Positions 46,284 to 55,657 of a stretch of DNA of 64,000 nucleotides are shown here, in pieces (within the stretch, counting starts at the first letter, position 1; each line of letters starts with the position of its first letter). The stretch is taken from contig NZ_FRBY01000006.1 in NCBI RefSeq assembly GCF_900142735.1, positions 310,001 to 374,000 on the forward strand, in the 5' to 3' direction. The translations under genes and the position numbers were made by a program. The notes beneath the pieces were generated by a model. The model was not told the DNA's origin, did not search any database, and was given only the letters and a program-made list of their open reading frames with translations. This DNA is from Flavobacterium saccharophilum (lineage in GTDB: Bacteria > Bacteroidota > Bacteroidia > Flavobacteriales > Flavobacteriaceae).

Positions 46284-48890
46284 TTATTTCTTAACAATCA
46301 TCCTTTTAATTTCATTGAGTTTCATCAATGCCTCAACGGGTGTGATCGAGTTTATATCAAGACTTAAGATCTCTTCTTTTATCTCTTCCAACAACGGATC
46401 ATCCAAATTAAAGAAGCTCATCTGCATTTCATCATTAGCCGATTTGATTCCATTTAAAGCATCACTCGAATGATTCTTTTCTAATTTCTTCAAAAGCTTC
46501 TGTGCTTTCAAAATTACAGTCTGAGGCATTCCGGCCATTTTAGCGACGTGAATTCCGAAACTGTGCGCACTTCCTCCTTTTACCAGCTTACGAACAAAAA
46601 GAACGGTATCTTTTAATTCCTTTACAGCAACATTATAATTCTGAATTCTCGGAAGCGATTCTGTCATTTCATTCAACTCATGATAATGCGTTGCAAACAA
46701 TGTTTTCGCTCTTCCCGGATGTTCGTGTAAAAATTCGGCAATAGCCCAGGCAATCGAGATTCCATCATACGTACTTGTTCCTCTTCCAATTTCATCTAAT
46801 AAAACCAAACTTCTGTCTGATATGTTATTCAAAATAGAAGCTGTTTCATTCATCTCTACCATAAAAGTAGATTCTCCCATCGAAATATTATCAGAAGCCC
46901 CTACTCGCGTAAAGATTTTGTCTACAATTCCCATTCTGACACTGTCAGCCGGAACAAAACTTCCCATTTGAGCTAACAATACAATTAAAGCTGTTTGTCT
47001 CAAAATAGCTGACTTACCAGACATATTCGGACCCGTAATCATGATAAGCTGTTGCGTTTCTCTATCTAAATAAACATCATTGGCAATATAAGGTGTTCCA
47101 ACTGGCAATTGCTTTTCGATTACAGGATGTCTTCCGTTTTTAATATCTAATTCGAAAGTTTCGTCAATTTCCGGACATACATACTTATTCTCAACCGCTA
47201 ATTGTGTAAATGAACACAAACAATCTAATTGCGCTACCAAATTAGCGTTCATTTGAACCGGCTTAATATAAGTCGCGATCCAGGCTACTAATTGTTCAAA
47301 AAGATCGGTTTCAATTTTATGAATTCTTTCTTCGGCACCTAAAATTTTAGTTTCGTATTCTTTTAATTCCTCGGTAATGTAACGTTCTGCATTTACCAAA
47401 GTCTGCTTACGAATCCACTCTCCAGGCACTTTATCTTTATGTGTATTTCGAACTTCGATATAATATCCAAAAACATTATTGAAAGAAATTTTCAAAGATG
47501 AAATTCCAGTTCTTTCTGATTCTCTTTTTTCAATTCCTTCTAAATACTCTTTTCCTGAAGTCGAGATGGCACGCAACTCGTCTAATTCTTCACTAATTCC
47601 TTTTGCAATCGCATTTCCTTTTGCAATGGCAACTGGCGCATCCTGATTTAAAGTTACTTTGATTTTTTCTCTTAATAAATCACAAGCATGCAAACTGTCT
47701 CCAATCACTTTTACTGCTTCCTGCGGGCTTTGCAACGCTAAGGTTTTAATTGGAATAATAGCATCCAGGGATTCTTTCAAATAAACAATTTCACGTGGCG
47801 AAACTTTTCCGGCAGCGATTTTAGAAATCAGACGCTCTAAATCTGAAATTTGTTTAATTTGGTATTGAATATTGTGCAGCACTTCAGGATTTGATTTCAA
47901 ATACGAAACCACATCATGACGGCCTTTTATTTTATTACTGTCTTTTAACGGTAAAGCCAGCCAACGTTTCAACAAACGTCCACCCATTGGCGAAAGCGTT
48001 CTGTCAATTACATCTAAAAGCGTTACAGCATTCGGATTATAGCTGTGATATAATTCTAAATTTCGAATTGTGAATCGATCCATCCAGACATAAGCATCTT
48101 CAGCAATACGCTGGATTGCTGTTATATGTTGTACACGATTGTGTTGTGTTTCGGATAAATAATACAGAATCGCTCCCGAAGCAATGATTCCTTCCTTTAA
48201 CTCTTCAACTCCAAAACCTTTTAAAGAAACAGTTTGAAAATGCTTTGTCAAAGTTTCCAACGCATAATCTTCTTTATAAATCCAGTCTTCCAAATAAAAA
48301 CTATGAAAATCATCTCCAAAAGCAGCTTTGAAATCACCTTTGTTATTCTTCGGAACTAAAACTTCACTCGGATTAAAATTCTGCAAAAGTTTATCAATAT
48401 ATTCTGCATTTCCCTGAGCCGTTAAAAACTCCCCTGTTGAAACATCCAAAAAGGAAATTCCGATATTTTTATTAGCAAAATAAACAGATGCTAAAAAGTT
48501 GTTTGATTTAGATTGTAAAACCTCATCGTTTAAAGAAACTCCAGGAGTTACCAATTCGGTAACACCACGTTTTACAATAGTTTTAGTCATTTTTGGATCT
48601 TCGAGCTGATCGCAAATAGCAACACGAAGTCCGGCTTTGACTAATTTTGGCAAGTAAGTATTAATAGAATGATGCGGAAAACCGGCTAAAGCGGTTTCAG
48701 TTTCAGAACCTGCACCTCTTTTAGTTAATGTTATTCCAAGAATTTTAGAAGCTCTAATGGCGTCTTCTCCAAAGGTTTCGTAAAAATCACCCACTCTGAA
48801 AAGCAGACAGGCATCAGGATATTTTCTCTTGATTTCGTTGTACTGTTTCATTAAGGGTGTTTCTTTCACCACTTTCTCTTTCGCTGCCAA
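46284..48890 (-). CDS. mutS: DNA mismatch repair protein MutS
   Basis: This 868-residue MutS binds base mismatches and starts methyl-independent or -directed repair. The mismatch-contacting motif GDFYETFGEDA, with its Phe and Glu, lies near residue 35. The clamp and core follow, and the ATPase has Walker A ITGPNMSGKS, the switch FMVEMNETA, Walker B LVLLDEIGRGTSTYDG and ATHYHELNEM. The C-terminal helix-turn-helix dimer region is present. The start is TTG at 48890; an ATG 13 codons later would cut into the conserved N-terminal segment before FRVGDFYE. Confidence 0.97.
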   Translation of the reverse strand: MAAKEKVVKETPLMKQYNEIKRKYPDACLLFRVGDFYETFGEDAIRASKILGITLTKRGAGSETETALAGFPHHSINTYLPKLVKAGLRVAICDQLEDPKMTKTIVKRGVTELVTPGVSLNDEVLQSKSNNFLASVYFANKNIGISFLDVSTGEFLTAQGNAEYIDKLLQNFNPSEVLVPKNNKGDFKAAFGDDFHSFYLEDWIYKEDYALETLTKHFQTVSLKGFGVEELKEGIIASGAILYYLSETQHNRVQHITAIQRIAEDAYVWMDRFTIRNLELYHSYNPNAVTLLDVIDRTLSPMGGRLLKRWLALPLKDSNKIKGRHDVVSYLKSNPEVLHNIQYQIKQISDLERLISKIAAGKVSPREIVYLKESLDAIIPIKTLALQSPQEAVKVIGDSLHACDLLREKIKVTLNQDAPVAIAKGNAIAKGISEELDELRAISTSGKEYLEGIEKRESERTGISSLKISFNNVFGYYIEVRNTHKDKVPGEWIRKQTLVNAERYITEELKEYETKILGAEERIHKIETDLFEQLVAWIATYIKPVQMNANLVAQLDCLCSFTQLAVENKYVCPEIDETFELDIKNGRHPVIEKQLPVGTPYIANDVYLDRETQQLIMITGPNMSGKSAILRQTALIVLLAQMGSFVPADSVRMGIVDKIFTRVGASDNISMGESTFMVEMNETASILNNISDRSLVLLDEIGRGTSTYDGISIAWAIAEFLHEHPGRAKTLFATHYHELNEMTESLPRIQNYNVAVKELKDTVLFVRKLVKGGSAHSFGIHVAKMAGMPQTVILKAQKLLKKLEKNHSSDALNGIKSANDEMQMSFFNLDDPLLEEIKEEILSLDINSITPVEALMKLNEIKRMIVKK

Positions 48891-48993
48891 ATTGTAATGT
48901 TTTTAAATGAAAATTTATGACAGCGAATTTATAATATTTTGGCGGCATATCGAAGAGCTTCAAAAATTAAAATATTTTTAAGATTTTTTTGAG

Positions 48994-49022
48994 TTGAGAT
49001 ATTAGAATTTTCAATAGATTTG
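48994..49022 (+). promoter_or_regulatory. Promoter of the DUF1573 gene
   Basis: TTG at 48994-48996 and TAGATTTG at 49015-49022 are separated by 18 nt, close to the consensus. The ATG follows 28 nt later. Confidence 0.65.
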
Positions 49023-49050
49023 TTCATAATTAAAACAAAGACTCTTAAAG

Positions 49051-49473
49051 ATGAAAAAAATAATTTTATTTGTTATGATCGCTGTAGTTGGAATTACAGC
49101 TTCAAACGCTCAAACTGCTAAAAAAGCCAAAGTTGCTAAAGTTCAAGGAGCAGGAATGGTTTTTGAAAACGAAACTATCGATTACGGATCTATCGCTCAC
49201 AATGCTGATGGTAATCGTCAGTTTGTTTTTGTAAACAATGGAACAAAACCATTAATCATTACAAACACACAAGGATCTTGTGGTTGTACTGTACCTACAA
49301 CACCAAAAGAGCCAATCGCCCCTGGTGCTAAAGGAATTATTGGGGTAAAATATGCTACTGACAGAGTTGGTGCTTTTACTAAAACGGTAACTGTTACTTC
49401 TAATGCTGAAGGACAACCTACAAAAGTACTTACTATTAAAGGTACTGTTTTACCAGATCCGGTAAAAAGCTAA
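49051..49473 (+). CDS. Exported DUF1573 protein
   Basis: This 140-residue protein has a signal peptide (MKKIILFVMIAVVGITASNAQ) and a single DUF1573 domain, an immunoglobulin-like ASH-type fold. The conserved run is FENETIDYGSIAHNADGNRQFVFVNNGTKPLIITN, then QGSCGCTVPT, with two neighbouring cysteines that may bind copper or form a disulfide, and PIAPGAKGIIGVKYA. Such proteins are abundant in the Bacteroidota periplasm and have no agreed role. It has a near-consensus promoter and a strong terminator. Confidence 0.92.
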   Translation: MKKIILFVMIAVVGITASNAQTAKKAKVAKVQGAGMVFENETIDYGSIAHNADGNRQFVFVNNGTKPLIITNTQGSCGCTVPTTPKEPIAPGAKGIIGVKYATDRVGAFTKTVTVTSNAEGQPTKVLTIKGTVLPDPVKS

Positions 49474-49497
49474 TCTGAAAAGAAAATAAAATAATCG

Positions 49498-49527
49498 AAA
49501 AAGCTTCCTTATCTTTGGAAGCTTTTT
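49498..49527 (+). terminator. Terminator after the DUF1573 gene
   Basis: AAAAAGCTTCC pairs with GGAAGCTTTTT around an 8-nt loop and ends in a T-run. Confidence 0.88.
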
Positions 49528-49551
49528 TTATGACCTGAATACAACATACCA

Positions 49552-50094
49552 ATGAGAAAACTTGAAAACAGCGAACTGGATCGCAAATCGATTGAAGATT
49601 TTAAAAAATCAGACAAAACACCTCTAATTTTAGTTTTGGATGATATTCGCAGTTTGCACAATATTGGTTCTGTATTTAGAACTTCTGATGCCTTTTTGGT
49701 TGAAAAAATCATTTTATGCGGTATCACAGCAACTCCTCCAAACAAAGAAATCCACAAAACCGCTCTTGGTGCTACAGAAACCGTAGCCTGGGAACATCAT
49801 GAAAATGTTTTGGAAGTTATTGAGAACTTAAAAAAAGAAAATGTGATGACGCTCGCCATTGAACAAGTGGAAAGCTCCATTTTTCTTCAGGATTTTAAAG
49901 TAGCTAAAAATCAAAAATATGCCTTAGTTTTTGGCAATGAAGTTTACGGAGTTGCACAGGAAGCTGTTGCCATCTGTGACGGCTGTATTGAAATTCCGCA
50001 ATTAGGCACCAAACATTCCTTAAACATTGCTGTTAGTGCCGGAATTGTCGTTTGGGATTTGTTCCAAAAATTAAACTGGCCAAGTGCTGATTAA
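49552..50094 (+). CDS. SpoU/TrmH-type RNA 2'-O-methyltransferase
   Basis: This 180-residue SPOUT-class enzyme methylates ribose 2'-OH of tRNA or rRNA. The three trefoil-knot motifs are present: motif 1 DIRSLHNIGSVFRTSDAF, motif 2 YALVFGNEVYGV and motif 3 IPQLGTKHSLNIAVSAGIVVWDL. There is no N-terminal RNA-binding extension, so it is a minimal TrmL/TrmH-like form, and the target nucleotide cannot be told. It is monocistronic, with terminators or gaps on both sides. Confidence 0.9.
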   Translation: MRKLENSELDRKSIEDFKKSDKTPLILVLDDIRSLHNIGSVFRTSDAFLVEKIILCGITATPPNKEIHKTALGATETVAWEHHENVLEVIENLKKENVMTLAIEQVESSIFLQDFKVAKNQKYALVFGNEVYGVAQEAVAICDGCIEIPQLGTKHSLNIAVSAGIVVWDLFQKLNWPSAD

Positions 50095-50179
50095 ATCTTA
50101 TTTTTCGGCACATCCTGTCTTTAAATGTTAGAAATTGAAATATATTTTTTTATTATTATAAAATTGATACTTTTATAAA

Positions 50180-52366
50180 ATGAAAAATTTTAATTTCTTA
50201 ACAATAATGCTTTTATTTCTTGTTTTGAGTTTTAACCCATCTCATGCAAATGATAAAGTTAAAACATTAGATAAGGTTAAACCTGCTAACGACACCCTTA
50301 AATCAAATAAAAGAAAAAATACAAAAACTACATTTGCAGTTACTCCCCCTGTGCTTAAAGCAACAGGTGATCAATTATATTGTCCTTTAAACTCTATAAA
50401 TATTGTAACCTCGTTTACCATTTCTCACGATCCTGCAGAACTTGGAACAAAAGCTGCTTATATTCAGATTTCTTCAGGTTACTCTAATGGTCTTGATAGA
50501 ATACAAATTCAAAATCCTGCCACACATCCTTCAATTGTACAAGGGTGGTATCCCAATGAAGGAAAACTAGTCTTATCAAGTCCAACTGGCGGAGATGTTT
50601 CATATTCTGATTTAGAAGCTGCTATTAAAGATGTTGTCTTCTCTAATTCTTCTGCCACGGCCTCAGGCACCAGAACTTTTTCTATAACCATTGGCCAGGC
50701 CAATTACCTACCTTCGACACAACATTATTATTTATATGAGCCAAGTATTGGAATCACATGGACCGCCGCGAAAAATGCCGCTGAAGCAAAAACCTATTAT
50801 GGATTAAAAGGATATCTTGCTACTATTCTATCTGCTGATGAAGCAAAGTTAATAGGTGAACAAGCCTCAGGAACTGGCTGGATTGGAGGAAGTGACCAAG
50901 AAACCGAAGGTGTTTGGAAATGGGTGACAGGCCCTGAAGCCGGAACTGTTTTCTGGAATGGTACAGCAAGTGGTTCTAGCCCAAATTTTGCTTTTTGGAA
51001 TAATGGCGAACCTAATCAACAAGGAGACGAAGATTATGCTCACATCACACAACCTGGAGTAGGCATAAGAGGCTCCTGGAACGACTTATCAAATACCGGA
51101 TCACTAACTCCTGGAGACAATTATCAACCCAAAGGTTATGTTGTTGAATATGGAGGATCTCCAGGTGAAGTTCCTTTAGAAATAGCCACCAGTACAAAAA
51201 TTACAATTCCTGTCGCAACCCCAGATCCAAATCCTGCTCCAATTTGCGATTCAGGAAGTTTCAATTTTACTGCAACAGCAACAACAGGAGCGACAATTAG
51301 CTGGTATAGTGACGCAACCGGAGGGACTGCAATTCATACTGGCCCTTCTTTTACAACACCACCAATAAGTACAACTACAACTTATTATGTAGATGCAGGA
51401 TGCGATTCTAACAGAAAGTCAGTTGTTGCAACAATCAATCATACCCCTACTGCACCTATCGCAGGTCAAACAACTTATAGTAATTGCGGACCAGGACCAG
51501 TAACTATTGAAGCAAGTTCAAACATTGGTCAAATAAATTGGTTTGAGGAAGCTAACGGAGGTACAAGTGTACATTTAGGAAACAGCTTCACTCCAACCAT
51601 TTCTGCAAATAAAACATATTACGCCGAGGCCGCAAACAACGGTTGCATATACGCTACGCGCACACCGGTAAATATTGAAATTTACGCTCTTCCTGTTGTT
51701 ACTGACGAAACACTTCCTTTGTGCCAGGGACAAACAATTATATTAGATGCCGGATTAGAAGGAATGACTTATTTGTGGTCTACCTCTACCGGAGAAGCTA
51801 CTCAAAAAATCCCTGTATCTAAAGGCGGAACTTATACGGTTGTTGTTACGAATTCTAACGACTGCTCCAGTACAAAAACCATTATTGTTGATGAACATCT
51901 GGTTCCTCAAATAAATGATGTAGTTGTAAACGGAACAACAGTGACTATTAACCTTGTGAAAGACGAAGACTATTTTGAATATTCTGTTAATGGTAATGAT
52001 TTTCAATCTTCTAATGTGTTTTATGATGTATCAGGTGGTTTACATAACGCTTATGCAAAGGATAAAACTGGTTGTCCCGGAGGAAATCCAAAATCTTTTG
52101 TTGTACTTGTTTTCCCAGCATACTTTACTCCAAATAACGATACTTTTCATGATGTCTGGGAGGTAACCGGAATAGAAAATTACCCGCAGGCACAAGTCAC
52201 TATTTTTGACCGTTATGGAAAATTAATAGCGCAATTAACTGCCTCTAAAATGAGTTGGGATGGAACTTTTAACAAAGTTGCCCTACCCGCTTCTGATTAT
52301 TGGTATGCATTAAAAATCGACGATACACAACCTGTTTTGAGAGGTCATTTTTCATTGAAAAGATGA
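50180..52366 (+). CDS. Secreted C-type lectin-domain protein with T9SS type B sorting tail
   Basis: This 728-residue exported protein has a signal peptide (FNFLTIMLLFLVLSFNPSHA). After a first beta-domain comes a C-type-lectin-like domain (about residues 180-330, with GYLATILSADEAKLIGEQAS, TGWIGGSDQE and FAFWNNGEPNQQGDEDYAHI), then two Ig-like repeats each containing ISWYSDATGGT- or INWFEEANGGT-like strands and a third Ig-like region. The C-terminal 90 residues are the type B sorting domain (FPAYFTPNNDTFHDVWEVTG to GHFSLKR). It is thus predicted to be secreted or surface-attached through the type IX system; carbohydrate binding is inferred from the lectin fold. Confidence 0.9.
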   Translation: MKNFNFLTIMLLFLVLSFNPSHANDKVKTLDKVKPANDTLKSNKRKNTKTTFAVTPPVLKATGDQLYCPLNSINIVTSFTISHDPAELGTKAAYIQISSGYSNGLDRIQIQNPATHPSIVQGWYPNEGKLVLSSPTGGDVSYSDLEAAIKDVVFSNSSATASGTRTFSITIGQANYLPSTQHYYLYEPSIGITWTAAKNAAEAKTYYGLKGYLATILSADEAKLIGEQASGTGWIGGSDQETEGVWKWVTGPEAGTVFWNGTASGSSPNFAFWNNGEPNQQGDEDYAHITQPGVGIRGSWNDLSNTGSLTPGDNYQPKGYVVEYGGSPGEVPLEIATSTKITIPVATPDPNPAPICDSGSFNFTATATTGATISWYSDATGGTAIHTGPSFTTPPISTTTTYYVDAGCDSNRKSVVATINHTPTAPIAGQTTYSNCGPGPVTIEASSNIGQINWFEEANGGTSVHLGNSFTPTISANKTYYAEAANNGCIYATRTPVNIEIYALPVVTDETLPLCQGQTIILDAGLEGMTYLWSTSTGEATQKIPVSKGGTYTVVVTNSNDCSSTKTIIVDEHLVPQINDVVVNGTTVTINLVKDEDYFEYSVNGNDFQSSNVFYDVSGGLHNAYAKDKTGCPGGNPKSFVVLVFPAYFTPNNDTFHDVWEVTGIENYPQAQVTIFDRYGKLIAQLTASKMSWDGTFNKVALPASDYWYALKIDDTQPVLRGHFSLKR

Positions 52367-52391
52367 TGCTAATTAGATGATACTAATTAGA

Positions 52392-52469
52392 CAATGTGTC
52401 AATTAGAAAATTAGATAATGATCTAGAATACTGTAAAAACAATTATCTAATTTTCTAATTGGCACATTG
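52392..52469. repeat. Inverted repeat CAATGTGTCAATTAGAAAAT, possible terminator
   Basis: Two 28-nt arms (52392-52419 and 52442-52469) match with one mismatch around a 22-nt loop. It lies between the convergent lectin gene and the folK fusion gene, so it probably acts as a bidirectional terminator. Confidence 0.75.
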
Positions 52470-52474
52470 ATACA

Positions 52475-53608
52475 TTATCCTATTTTCTTCTGAATTTCGT
52501 TCAATATAAAAAGATAATCTTCGTGTTTTTTTACAAAATCACGATCGGAAACATCAATGATTAAAACATTCAAATCGGTTTGCGATTTAATATAATCCAA
52601 GTATCCTGTGTTGATTTTATCCAAATAGGCTGCTTCGATATTCTGCTCGTAATTTCTGCCGCGCTTTTTGATGTTTTGAAGTAAACGTTCTGTATTTTGA
52701 TATAAATAAATATACAAATCAGGCTTGGGCATTTCTTTATAAATAATATCGAATAAGTTTCTGTATAAACGATATTCATCTTCTGCCAACGTAATTTTGG
52801 CAAAAATCAATGATTTAAAAATATGATAATCGGCTACGACAAAATCTTTAAACAAATCAAATTGCGCCAAATCATCAGATAATTGCTGATAGCGATCTGC
52901 CAAAAAAGACATTTCAAGCGGAAAAGCATATCGATTTTGATCTTTATAGAATTTAGGCAAAAAAGGATTATCTGCAAAACGTTCTAAAACTGTTTTGGCA
53001 TTAAAATCATCTGCAATTTTACTAACCAGAGTCGTTTTTCCTGCACCAATATTTCCTTCAAAAGCAATATAATTGAAGTTTTCTAATGCAATTCCCTGTA
53101 AAGGATTTTCCAAATTCTGAACAACAGTACAAACACTATCATCGGGAGTAATTGTAATTAACTCTGAAATAGATTTCTGAAAAACAGGATGTTTCCAGTT
53201 TAATTTTAAATCCTGCATGGGCAGCAATACAAATTTTCTATTTTGCATTAAGGGATGCGGAACCTGAAGCTTCTCTGAATCAATAATTTCATCATCAAAA
53301 ACAATCAAATCAACATCGATAATTCGGGATTGATAACCTTGTTGATTAGAACGAATACGACCTAGTTGCTTTTCTACCTTTAAAATCTGATTTAGTATTT
53401 TTTGTGCTGATGAAGTACTATGCAGCAATAATGCACAATTATAGAAAGCATCACTTTCGAATCCCCAGGCAGGGGTTTCATATAGCTTTGAAACCTGAAT
53501 AACCGTTCCTACTTCCTGATGTATCAGAGCGATACAGCTTTCAATATTTTCTAACCGATTTCCCTGGTTACTTCCGATAGATAAAACGATTTGATGCTGT
53601 GACTTCAT
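52475..53608 (-). CDS. HPPK (FolK) fused to a deoxynucleoside kinase
   Basis: This 377-residue two-domain protein has residues 1-150 as 6-hydroxymethyl-7,8-dihydropterin pyrophosphokinase of folate synthesis (SIGSNQGNRLENI, ETPAWGF, and the signature GYQSRIIDVDLIVFDD at 91-106, PHPLMQNRKFVLLPM). Residues 178-377 are a deoxynucleoside kinase (P-loop FEGNIGAGKTT at 183-193, then DYHIFKSLIFA, PDLYIYL and a lid with KKRGRNYEQ) that salvages deoxynucleosides. The frame is continuous, with no sign of an artificial join. Such fusions are known from Bacteroidota. Divergent from sppA. Confidence 0.9.
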   Translation of the reverse strand: MKSQHQIVLSIGSNQGNRLENIESCIALIHQEVGTVIQVSKLYETPAWGFESDAFYNCALLLHSTSSAQKILNQILKVEKQLGRIRSNQQGYQSRIIDVDLIVFDDEIIDSEKLQVPHPLMQNRKFVLLPMQDLKLNWKHPVFQKSISELITITPDDSVCTVVQNLENPLQGIALENFNYIAFEGNIGAGKTTLVSKIADDFNAKTVLERFADNPFLPKFYKDQNRYAFPLEMSFLADRYQQLSDDLAQFDLFKDFVVADYHIFKSLIFAKITLAEDEYRLYRNLFDIIYKEMPKPDLYIYLYQNTERLLQNIKKRGRNYEQNIEAAYLDKINTGYLDYIKSQTDLNVLIIDVSDRDFVKKHEDYLFILNEIQKKIG

Positions 53609-53833
53609 AATGCAAATTAACTAAAACTATTTCAGAAATACTCACATTATTTACTTCAAGAATCAGAAGTTTCTAACTATTTCAGACTCCTTTTTTATCT
53701 TTTTTCTACACAAACCTTTCTTAAAAAACATCACATAATCTAAAAATAACATATCTTTATTTTAGAGAATTTAAAAATGTATAAACTACAACTATTTTAT
53801 AAATCAGGTTAGAGAGTTACCTGCGATTTAGAT

Positions 53834-53841
53834 TATATTTG
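53834..53841 (+). promoter_or_regulatory. -7 box of the sppA promoter
   Basis: TATATTTG fits TAnnTTTG and lies 43 nt before the ATG. A clear -33 TTG is not seen. Confidence 0.55.
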
Positions 53842-53884
53842 TAACAAACCAACCTTTTTCACGACTTATAAAAAAAATATAATT

Positions 53885-55642
53885 ATGAAGTTTTTAGGAA
53901 ATGTAATTGCCACAGTGATTGGTATTTTTGTATTCATTATGTTATTCTTCTTCGGAGTAATCCTTATCGGGGCTATTTTTGGCGGAGATGACAAGGTTTC
54001 CGTTAAAAGTGATTCGGTTATCGAATTGGACCTGAAAAAAATACAAAACGATTACGCCGGAAAATATAAAGACCCTTGGGTAACTGTTTTTTCAGATCAG
54101 GAGGGAATTGGTTTAAGCGATGTAATCAACGCTATTGATGCTGCAAAGACAGATGACAATATTAAGGGAATTTCGATCTTAAACGACGAATCTTCATTAG
54201 GATTAGCGCAATATAAAGATTTAAGAAACGCCCTTGAAAGTTTCAAAAAATCAGGAAAATTTGTGTGGGCGTACGCCAATACTTATTCTCAAAAAGAATA
54301 CTATCTGAATTCAGTTGCCAATACTATTTATTTGAATCCCGCTGGAGATTTAGATTTCAAAGGTCTTTCTTCTGAGGTAATGTTCTTTAAAGATTTTCAG
54401 GATAAATCAGGTATTCATATGGAAGTGATTCGTCATGGAAAATACAAGAGCGCCGTTGAACCCTTCTTAGAAAATAAAATGAGTGATGCCAACAGAGAGC
54501 AGGTTACCGCACTTTTGAACTCTATTTGGGCAACTATTTCTACAGATATTTCAAAAAGCAGAAATATTCCGCTTCCTAAATTAAATGAAATAGCAAATGG
54601 CTTATTGGCAAGAACGCCGGAAATGGCTAAAAAAGAAGGCTTAGTAGATATTGTTGCTTACGAAGATGTTTATCATAATGCCATCAAAAAAGCTTTGAAG
54701 GTAACTGGTGATGACGACTATAATAAAATTTCGATTTTAGATTACACGCAAAACAATGTTACTACTGCTTTGACCAATACAGCAAGCGACAAAATTGCAA
54801 TTATTTATGCACAAGGCGAAATTACAGGCGGAGAAGGTGATGTTAATGTAATTGGAGAAGGTGCAATGCGTCGTTCTCTACAAGAAGCCAGAAAAGACGA
54901 TGATGTAAAAGCAATTGTACTACGAATTGACAGTCCAGGAGGAAGTGCTTTAACTTCTGACCTGATCTGGAGAGAAATTGAAGTAACTAAAAAAGTAAAA
55001 CCGGTAGTAGTTTCTATGGGGAATTATGCTGCTTCGGGCGGTTATTATATTGCTTGTAATGCCAACAAAATTTTTGCTGAAAGCAATACTATTACTGGAT
55101 CTATTGGCGTTTTTGGAATTTTACCAAATTTTTCACCATTGGCGACTAAATTAGGTATCAATACAGAACAAGTAAAAACGCATGAGAATTCGGCAAATTA
55201 TAGTCCGTTTGTTCCTGTTGATGAAAAATTTAAGGCTTTCACTCTTGAAGGCGTTGAGCATATTTACAACACTTTTGTAACACATGTTGCTGAAGGACGA
55301 AAAATGACATTTGCGCAAGTAGACGCAATCGCACAAGGAAGAGTGTGGTCTGGAAGCGAAGCAGTAAAAATTGGTTTAGTGGACAAAATTGGAGGACTGA
55401 AAGAAGCTATTGCAGAAGCTGCAAGAATTGCAAAAATAAAATCATACAGCACACAGAATTATCCTGAATATGAAAAAACATTTGGTGATCTTTTAGGAAA
55501 TCTACCTTTTGCACAATCTAAAGAAGCGTTCATAAAAGAAGAAATCGGCGAAGAAAATTATCTTATGCTTGAACAAGTAAAAAGACTTCAGAGACAACAA
55601 GGGGTTCAGGCAATGCTTCCTTTTGGAATAAATATTAAGTAA
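53885..55642 (+). CDS. sppA: Signal peptide peptidase SppA (67K type)
   Basis: This 585-residue membrane-anchored serine protease of the S49 family degrades cleaved signal peptides. An N-terminal membrane segment (IATVIGIFVFIMLFFFGVILIGAIF) is followed by two tandem S49 domains. The catalytic Lys/Ser pair is split between them: K188 in GKYKSAVEPF and S384 in YAASGGYYIAC, as in E. coli SppA. The length is that of the 67-kDa form, not the short archaeal/Gram-positive type. The alpha/beta hydrolase gene starts 15 nt downstream, so the two are probably co-transcribed. Confidence 0.95.
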   Translation: MKFLGNVIATVIGIFVFIMLFFFGVILIGAIFGGDDKVSVKSDSVIELDLKKIQNDYAGKYKDPWVTVFSDQEGIGLSDVINAIDAAKTDDNIKGISILNDESSLGLAQYKDLRNALESFKKSGKFVWAYANTYSQKEYYLNSVANTIYLNPAGDLDFKGLSSEVMFFKDFQDKSGIHMEVIRHGKYKSAVEPFLENKMSDANREQVTALLNSIWATISTDISKSRNIPLPKLNEIANGLLARTPEMAKKEGLVDIVAYEDVYHNAIKKALKVTGDDDYNKISILDYTQNNVTTALTNTASDKIAIIYAQGEITGGEGDVNVIGEGAMRRSLQEARKDDDVKAIVLRIDSPGGSALTSDLIWREIEVTKKVKPVVVSMGNYAASGGYYIACNANKIFAESNTITGSIGVFGILPNFSPLATKLGINTEQVKTHENSANYSPFVPVDEKFKAFTLEGVEHIYNTFVTHVAEGRKMTFAQVDAIAQGRVWSGSEAVKIGLVDKIGGLKEAIAEAARIAKIKSYSTQNYPEYEKTFGDLLGNLPFAQSKEAFIKEEIGEENYLMLEQVKRLQRQQGVQAMLPFGINIK

Positions 55643-55657
55643 TTCCATTCATAAAAA

